DNA of 16,335 nt, taken from JAUXFK01 sp034189035. Its GTDB lineage: Bacteria; Desulfobacterota; UBA8473. The notes under the pieces were generated by a model. That model searched no databases and was not told the origin of the DNA. It saw only the letters and a list, made by a program, of their open reading frames with translations. Both the position numbers and the translations under genes were made by a program. The stretch lies in assembly GCA_034189035.1 (NCBI GenBank), contig JAXHVA010000094.1, forward strand, positions 1 to 16,335, in the 5' to 3' direction. Below are positions 14,818-16,335 of the stretch, in pieces (within the stretch, counting starts at the first letter, position 1; each line of letters begins with the position of its first letter).

Positions 14818-15891
14818 TTATATTCTTCCTCCTTTTGTGGATTGATTAAGAATAGATAGACTATAGTATCTACATTCTTATTACGAGGTTTCAAAAAAAC
14901 ATCTCTTCACTCCTTGTAAAAGCAAAGCCATGCCCTGGGGTCAGAATCTAGGCATCTATTTTCCTTAGGTTAAATAAAACAAATCCAGACTGATCTAAGA
15001 GGAGTCTCGTCTGGAATGATGACAATGAAATGATGACCGTTAAAACAATAAATCATTAAAAATAAAGACTTTTATTGTTCATACGATTCTTCTGCTTCTC
15101 TAAATGAATATCCATCCAGAAGCGGACCTTTTGTCCTATCTTTGTATCAGGCCATCTCTTTGTAGTAGATTTGTAATATATTAAGCTCTTCCTACTTGTC
15201 CTGTGGTATTTCGTTATTTGAACCCCCATGTGGATTCTACTGGAGAGCCATAATCCACTGTGACGGTTAAAATATTCTCCTTTTTTGATCTTGAGCAGAA
15301 TTGCTTATTTATGAATGGATAGAACCTAAAAAAATTAAAATATCTTTAAATATATCAAAAATTTCTATATTTGTCAATAATTGTATATAAATCATCTATA
15401 ATGACCAAATACAATTCAAACACTGGGTATTGATTGATATCATACGTAGTAGTAGTAGTTGTGGGAATGAACTTTACAAAAGGCTCAAAAACTATAATAA
15501 CTCTCTCCCTGTGGTTATAGAAAAGCCGCTTAATTTTTTTGCCAGGTGGTTTGTGTTTGACATATATTTGGTTAATACACTATATATCGAATCATATAAA
15601 TCAATGGACACGGTCTTTGACTCACCTAAAATGCTTATATTCAACTAAGGTTATCCTGAGAAACTAAACAGCTTTATGTAAGATCTAAAATCCTCCCCCT
15701 GTTTGCTGAAAAAAAAATCGTTGTTCATGATGAACCTATTATGTTATATAAAGAAGAGAATAGGTACTTCAAAGATAGATATATTTGGGGTTCAACTCTA
15801 TGTTCAGATGTATCAGATGCAATAAGATTTTAAAACCGCTAAAGTAGGTGATATACTTAGTCACAGGAAATATTATACTTTATAGGTAGTT
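14818..15891. other. AT-rich gene-poor region
   Basis: About 1.07 kb without a secure gene. It includes the strong AGGAGG ribosome binding site of the repeat lipoprotein at its left end and a weak possible - strand promoter (TTGAAA, 18 bp, GATACT) within about 90 bases of that start. An AACAATAAA/TTTATTGTT inverted repeat lies at 15044-15079. Open frames at 15430-15648 (72 codons, non-ATG start) and 15660-15830 (no start near the front) have no recognisable product and could be remnants of a decayed gene. Confidence 0.5.
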
Positions 15892-16137
15892 ATGAAAAAG
15901 AGTTTATGGCTTTTAAGGTATATCATTTTAATACTTATCATACTCTTTTTCCTTGTTTTCGGTATAAGTCTATTGATCAGTTCATACCATGTAAAAAACT
16001 CTTATGTATTTATTATGTTATTTTTCTCTTCAAGTTTATTAATCTTGATTTGTGTATCCCTTATCGTGGGAATTATTTCACAAATGATCTTTAGAATACG
16101 GCCTGAAAAAGCAAAGGATACTCCTAGAATGCATTAA
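15892..16137 (+). CDS. Small two-helix membrane protein (hypothetical)
   Basis: An 81-aa protein with two strong hydrophobic segments (about 9-31 and 38-66, the latter possibly two short passes) and a basic C-terminal tail (RIRPEKAKDTPRMH). The MKKSLW start has a weak AGG upstream and a TATACT box about 20 nt before it. I recognise no family. The AT-rich composition matches the surrounding accessory DNA. The residue pattern is that of a genuine inner-membrane peptide rather than a shadow frame, but expression is uncertain. Confidence 0.5.
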   Translation: MKKSLWLLRYIILILIILFFLVFGISLLISSYHVKNSYVFIMLFFSSSLLILICVSLIVGIISQMIFRIRPEKAKDTPRMH

Positions 16138-16209
16138 ATATCCAAAAATTAACCAATTTATTCCCTTGGTATTGATTTGTAAAAAATTGGAATCCTTTCA
16201 CCATATTGA

Positions 16210-16335
16210 GAAGCACTTGAATTTGAAAACTTCACATTACCGTTCTCCAGAAAGCTTTCATCCGAGAACCGCTGGGTCCGACTTGCCCAAATCATCCCCT
16301 GGGACAAATTTGAAGATGATTACCGTGCCAACCTT
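16210..16335 (+). CDS. IS5/IS1182-type transposase, N-terminal part (runs off the right edge)
   Basis: The frame from 16210 to the window end reads EFENFTLPFSRKL, then ENRWVRLAQIIPWDKFEDDY, which matches the conserved N-terminal region (DUF772-type) of IS5/IS1182-family DDE transposases. In that family this segment begins within the first 30 or so residues. No ATG, GTG or TTG is in frame between the stop at 16207-16209 and the conserved part, so the start is lost, shifted into another frame, or non-canonical. The catalytic domain lies beyond the edge. The element brackets the AT-rich region on the right. Confidence 0.7.

Noticed and set aside
15430..15830. Two open frames (72 codons from 15430 and about 56 codons from 15660) in the AT-rich right part.
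   Set aside because: Non-ATG or absent starts and no family resemblance; possible gene remnants but not supportable as genes.
13600..15900. Possible CRISPR array because of regular repeats.
   Set aside because: The only regular repeat is the 81-bp in-frame array within the lipoprotein gene; there are no spacers or cas genes.

Overview
The window reads as a chromosomal accessory region of a Gram-negative anaerobe. Two TonB-dependent outer-membrane receptors, a lipoprotein and several signal peptides show the outer membrane. A double-cubane-type (HgdB-like) Fe-S protein and a NapH-type polyferredoxin suit an anaerobic lifestyle. The mix resembles Desulfobacterota/deltaproteobacteria, but I cannot name a taxon from sequence alone. 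Both edges carry transposase pieces: an IS3-family C-terminus at the left and the N-terminal part of an IS5/IS1182-type transposase at the right.

Left part, + strand (about 220-2158): a sigma-70-like promoter and a long leader precede a three-gene cluster. It encodes an unrecognised 177-aa protein with a CxxCxxC motif, a MoaD/ThiS-type ubiquitin-like sulfur carrier ending in Gly-Gly, and a MoeB/ThiF-type adenylyltransferase with two CxxC zinc pairs. These suggest an activated-sulfur system for a cofactor or dedicated thiolation reaction. No target metalloenzyme lies in the window.

Central part, - strand (about 12103 down to 2151): a long array that looks like a metal, probably copper, acquisition cassette. 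In transcription order it holds a NosL-like membrane-anchored protein, a structured leader, TonB receptor 1, a membrane-anchored periplasmic protein, a NapH-like membrane polyferredoxin, a single-subunit HgdB/double-cubane-like protein, an eight-helix membrane protein with cysteine motifs in each predicted internal periplasmic loop, TonB receptor 2 with an OprC/NosA-like CxxxM copper motif, and a frameshifted NosL-like pseudogene. The five genes from receptor 1 to the eight-helix protein overlap or nearly abut (4, 23 and 4 nt overlaps, then a 3 nt gap), so they are probably translated as one operon. No ATPase activator for the HgdB-like protein is present. This pairing of outer-membrane uptake, a membrane electron carrier and a cytoplasmic low-potential Fe-S protein is the best candidate here for an undescribed system, plausibly reductive uptake or release of a metal or metal complex.

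Right part, - strand (about 12268-14817): purC, a DUF1232/YkvA-like small membrane protein, and a lipoprotein made of ten units of exactly 27 residues with EF-hand-like Asp loops. From about 14.8 kb to the end the DNA is AT-rich and gene-poor, with only a small two-helix membrane protein and the truncated transposase.
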